Of a DNA stretch of 42,527 bases, positions 40,382 to 42,527 are shown piece after piece (position 1 is the first letter of the stretch; the number at the start of each line of letters is the position of its first letter). The notes under the pieces were generated by a model. That model ran no database searches. It saw only the letters and a list, made by a program, of their open reading frames with translations, and was not told the origin of the DNA. The DNA comes from Gammaproteobacteria bacterium (GTDB lineage: Bacteria; Pseudomonadota; Gammaproteobacteria; Arenicellales; CAJQKF01): assembly GCA_030429665.1 (NCBI GenBank), contig JAUIEZ010000029.1, forward strand, positions 1 through 42,527. Direction: 5' to 3'. The translations under genes and the position numbers were made by a program.

Positions 40382-41854
40382 TCAATGAATGCGATGGTGG
40401 ATCACGTCGTATCCGAAAGCACCTTTCGGGATCAGTTCGGCCAACAGTTTCCCGAGCGCCTCGTTATTCTCCCCGTACCAGTTGCGCAATCGCCGCTCGA
40501 TTTGCGGGTCCATGGCATCGTACCGGCCCCGATTGACGGGTTCGAACCGGTCGTGCCGATAATGCGGCAGACCGAGGAAAGTCTCGACGCGTCTCATGAC
40601 GGACTCGGTATTCCCGGCCAGGTCGGCAAAGTGTATCAACAGCATCCGCTCGACGGGTATCGCCTCGAGCCAACGAAGGAGATAGGGAAACGCCGCGCCC
40701 GGCAGGAGGTGCCGGCGCCGATCGAGCGGCAGACCTTCCGCGCATGCGAGATGTTCCTCGTTCAATGGGCAATCGCCTATGGCGTGGAGTTCCGACTCGA
40801 TAGCCGAGGCGAAGCTGCGATTCTCGATGCCCAGTCGACTGAACATCTGGAACGAGGAGTAGGCTCGCTCGACGGGATTCCGCAGCAGTATGATGATCCT
40901 CGTGCCCGGTAGCTCGGTGGCGATTCGTCCGGGCGCCGCGGGGCAATCGAAATAGGTCGTGCTTGCCTCGCCGGTGATGTCGGTGGAAGTCGCATCCCGC
41001 CCGGGGAAATGACTTGCGTACCAGGCTCGTCCGGCATCCGGGAACTCGCTGAAGTAGTTCGGTTCCTTGAACACGGGCGCCAAAACCGACGGATGTCGGC
41101 AGAGATACGTAAACAATGACGTCGTTCCGGCCTTTGCCTGACCGACGATGATAAACGCCGGATCCCTGGTCGGTTCGTCTCCCGCGTTATCGGGAAGCGA
41201 AGTGGCGGCGATCGTACGGCGGGCAAGTTGAGTGGCTTCGGCATAGTCGCCCCGGTAGGAAAGCATTCGCGAAAGGAATGCCTGGGGCCTTGGGTCTTCG
41301 CGGTAACGATCGGCGATTTCCCGAAAACTGTCGACCCGGGCGTCGGTGCACAGGTCCGGAGTCAGCAGGTACCAGGGGAGCGGGACCCCGGCCAGGCCCG
41401 CGTCTCGCGGCGCGCGTGACGCTGCTTCTATCACCAGGTCCAGCAACTGGTCCCGGCGCCGATCCCGCTCGCTGTCTTTCTCGAAACGACGTCGACTGCC
41501 GGCATCGGGTTTTCCGCTCAAACCGAGACGGGTCATGGCCGCCTGCAGTCGCGCCCTGGCAAGATGTTGATCGGCCACGTTGTTCCAGGCGCGTCGGCGC
41601 TCGAGCGTGCTCTCCAATGCTTCGACGGCATCGTCCAACCGACCAACCGAGAGACTGACGACGCCGATCGGATGGTACATCCATGGACCCAACAGGGGAA
41701 TGCGGGACGCGGTTCGCATCACGGAGAGCAAGGTGCGGGCGATCGCCGGCCGGTCTTCGATGAAATGCGCCGCAATTCTCAGTAAAGGCTTGATTCGCGA
41801 ACGGGATTCGGACGAAGGGGATTCGGCCGAAGGGGATTCGGCCGGGCTAGACAT
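40382..41854 (-). CDS. Sulfotransferase with N-terminal helical extension
   Basis: The protein is 490 residues. The C-terminal ~255 residues are a PAPS-dependent sulfotransferase: the 5'-phosphosulfate loop VGQAKAGTTSLFTYL (237-251), KEPNYFSEFPD with its possible catalytic side, and the 3'-phosphate motif ILLRNPVERAYSSFQMFSR (322-340). The first ~225 residues are helical and TPR-like (GRLDDAVEALESTLERRRAW, YRGDYAEATQLARRT), with a low-complexity Ser/Pro/Glu head encoded by tandem DNA repeats. TPR-sulfotransferase proteins are common in proteobacterial surface-glycan and tyrosine-sulfation contexts. The acceptor here may be the glycan made by the next gene's product. No SD is seen before the ATG. 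Confidence 0.87.
   Translation of the reverse strand: MSSPAESPSAESPSSESRSRIKPLLRIAAHFIEDRPAIARTLLSVMRTASRIPLLGPWMYHPIGVVSLSVGRLDDAVEALESTLERRRAWNNVADQHLARARLQAAMTRLGLSGKPDAGSRRRFEKDSERDRRRDQLLDLVIEAASRAPRDAGLAGVPLPWYLLTPDLCTDARVDSFREIADRYREDPRPQAFLSRMLSYRGDYAEATQLARRTIAATSLPDNAGDEPTRDPAFIIVGQAKAGTTSLFTYLCRHPSVLAPVFKEPNYFSEFPDAGRAWYASHFPGRDATSTDITGEASTTYFDCPAAPGRIATELPGTRIIILLRNPVERAYSSFQMFSRLGIENRSFASAIESELHAIGDCPLNEEHLACAEGLPLDRRRHLLPGAAFPYLLRWLEAIPVERMLLIHFADLAGNTESVMRRVETFLGLPHYRHDRFEPVNRGRYDAMDPQIERRLRNWYGENNEALGKLLAELIPKGAFGYDVIHHRIH
41814..41843. repeat. Tandem 15-base repeat at the 5' end of the sulfotransferase gene
   Basis: The unit GAAGGGGATTCGGCC is present twice in perfect tandem (41814-41828, 41829-41843), with a partial third copy just before (GGGATTCGGAC, 41803-41813). 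Read on the minus strand it encodes repeats of Ala-Glu-Ser-Pro-Ser at the protein head. The unit is a multiple of three, so copy changes would keep the frame and only alter head length. Confidence 0.8.
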
Positions 41855-41981
41855 GAGGTAATGTGAAACGCTTCGTTGCCGACGCGATGATCATTCCCTC
41901 GACGGGGGTGTCGGCCGGCTGCATCCCGGTCACTTCTCTCCGCCAACTGGCCCGGAATCGGTTCCTGCCGGCATGATCGTA

Positions 41982-42437
41982 CTAACCTGGGCGTTGGTCG
42001 TCACGAGGCTTTTGCTTAAGGTCGGGCCAGCCTTCGTCCGACACTTCGTGAATCGGATCGACGAGGAGTAGTGTCTCCATGTCGGTGTACTTGTTGAGTA
42101 CCGGCGGTTCGAAACTTCGGTTAACCACCATTTCGTCGGGACGGGGCGCCGGCGGGACGTCTCCGTCGACAACGCGGATGAGTTCCTCCTCGCGCAGTTG
42201 CTCGATAAACGTTGCTGCCGCGGCTGACAGCACCGATCGGTCCGCCGCGTAACGCATTGCCAGCGCATCGACGAGTTGCTCCAGGGTCATGCCGGCGTTG
42301 CCCAGCAGGCTCCAAATCCGTGCCCCCGAATCCACGAGGCTGAAATAAGCACCACTTCCCATGTTCACGATGACGACTTCATCATCGATTGTTTCGTGCA
42401 TTACGTTCGGGGCGTCTGTACGGAATATCTCGGGCAT
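41982..42437 (-). CDS. PqqD-family (RiPP-recognition-like) protein with C-terminal tail
   Basis: The product is 151 residues from ATG 42437; a TTG at 42467 is the only earlier start. Residues ~10-92 match the PqqD winged-helix fold: VMHETIDDEVVIVNMGSGAY, FSLVDSGARIWSLLGNAG, MTLEQLVDALAMRY and FIEQLREEELIRVV. PqqD-like domains bind leader peptides of ribosomally made, modified peptides. The tail (~113-138) reads VLNKYTDMETLLLVDPIHEV then EGWPDL, an ordered-looking motif after a Pro-rich linker that does not belong to PqqD proper. There is no radical SAM gene, and no precursor peptide is evident in the window. It heads the six-gene group ending at 33869 and is preceded by a perfect palindrome. 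Confidence 0.75.
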   Translation of the reverse strand: MPEIFRTDAPNVMHETIDDEVVIVNMGSGAYFSLVDSGARIWSLLGNAGMTLEQLVDALAMRYAADRSVLSAAAATFIEQLREEELIRVVDGDVPPAPRPDEMVVNRSFEPPVLNKYTDMETLLLVDPIHEVSDEGWPDLKQKPRDDQRPG

Positions 42438-42480
42438 CGAATTGCTTCTGGGTGAGGTCGTAAACAAGCGCGCATGAATA

Positions 42481-42496
42481 TCGGAGAATTCTCCGA
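42481..42496. promoter_or_regulatory. Perfect 16-base palindrome upstream of the PqqD-like gene
   Basis: TCGGAGAATTCTCCGA is fully self-complementary and lies 44 bases before the ATG of the PqqD-like gene. It is nested in a wider dyad: CGCGCAT at 42469-42475 pairs with ATGCGCG at 42505-42511, and TCCGA at 42501-42505 can also pair with the first palindrome arm, so two hairpins compete. An operator or a structured leader is possible. There is no T-run to support a terminator. Confidence 0.45.
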
Positions 42497-42527
42497 GAAA
42501 TCCGATGCGCGATCAACATACGCGCTC

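Noticed and set aside
1..42527. Insertion sequences, attachment sites, tRNA genes or CRISPR arrays
   Set aside because: I found no transposase or integrase frame, no terminal repeats, no cloverleaf-like sequence and no regularly spaced repeats.

Overview
The window is about 42.5 kb of GC-rich bacterial chromosome. Its gene content (AsmA protein, KefB-type antiporter, single-domain globin, sigma-54 promoter, LysR and AraC regulators, ArsJ arsenic module) points to a proteobacterium, probably a gammaproteobacterium. That placement is inferred from gene families only. I see no rRNA, tRNA, CRISPR array, insertion sequence or phage gene.

Region 1 (1-6.7 kb) holds mixed accessory genes: the start of a membrane protein cut by the window edge, a 2-oxoglutarate/Fe(II)-type oxygenase, a family 2 glycosyltransferase, a BsuPI-domain protein with a small membrane-anchored partner, a CPA2 antiporter and a formyltransferase-fold protein. 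Region 2 (6.9-9.7 kb) is an arsenate resistance module. It contains an arsR-like repressor broken by an in-frame TGA with a perfect dyad in front of it, then the ArsJ-associated GAPDH and the ArsJ exporter. Region 3 (9.8-15.6 kb) has a LysR regulator divergent from a globin and a ketopantoate-reductase-family gene, then a large AsmA protein.

Region 4 (16.1-33.6 kb) is the centre of interest. A 14-gene minus-strand operon (27833 down to 16147) encodes a bacterial microcompartment (BMC) of the RMM / aminoacetone-utilization type. Its genes run: Tat-exported binding protein and PotABC-like transporter, SDR dehydrogenase, APH-fold kinase, class-III PLP phospho-lyase, aldehyde dehydrogenase with a C-terminal encapsulation peptide, four shell genes (2 BMC-T, 1 BMC-H, 1 BMC-P), a small protein with an N-terminal encapsulation-like helix, and an isochorismatase-family hydrolase. 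The inferred route is aminoacetone / 1-amino-2-propanol to amino-propanol phosphate to propionaldehyde plus ammonia, then propionyl-CoA. The operon is preceded by a consensus sigma-54 promoter and, 63-128 bp upstream of it, a dyad made of NtrC-type half-sites, which suggests nitrogen control. An AraC-family gene is divergent from it. Convergent to that regulator lies a B12-dependent diol dehydratase operon: large and medium subunits fused, a short small subunit, and a reactivase. It would also make propionaldehyde but lacks the usual encapsulation peptides.

Region 5 (33.9-42.5 kb) is a six-gene minus-strand group: a PqqD-like protein with a conserved-looking tail, a sulfotransferase, a TPR plus double glycosyltransferase, two divergent nucleotidyltransferase-like proteins, and a PQQ sugar dehydrogenase fused to cytochrome c. 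It looks like a glycan or peptide modification locus of unknown product.
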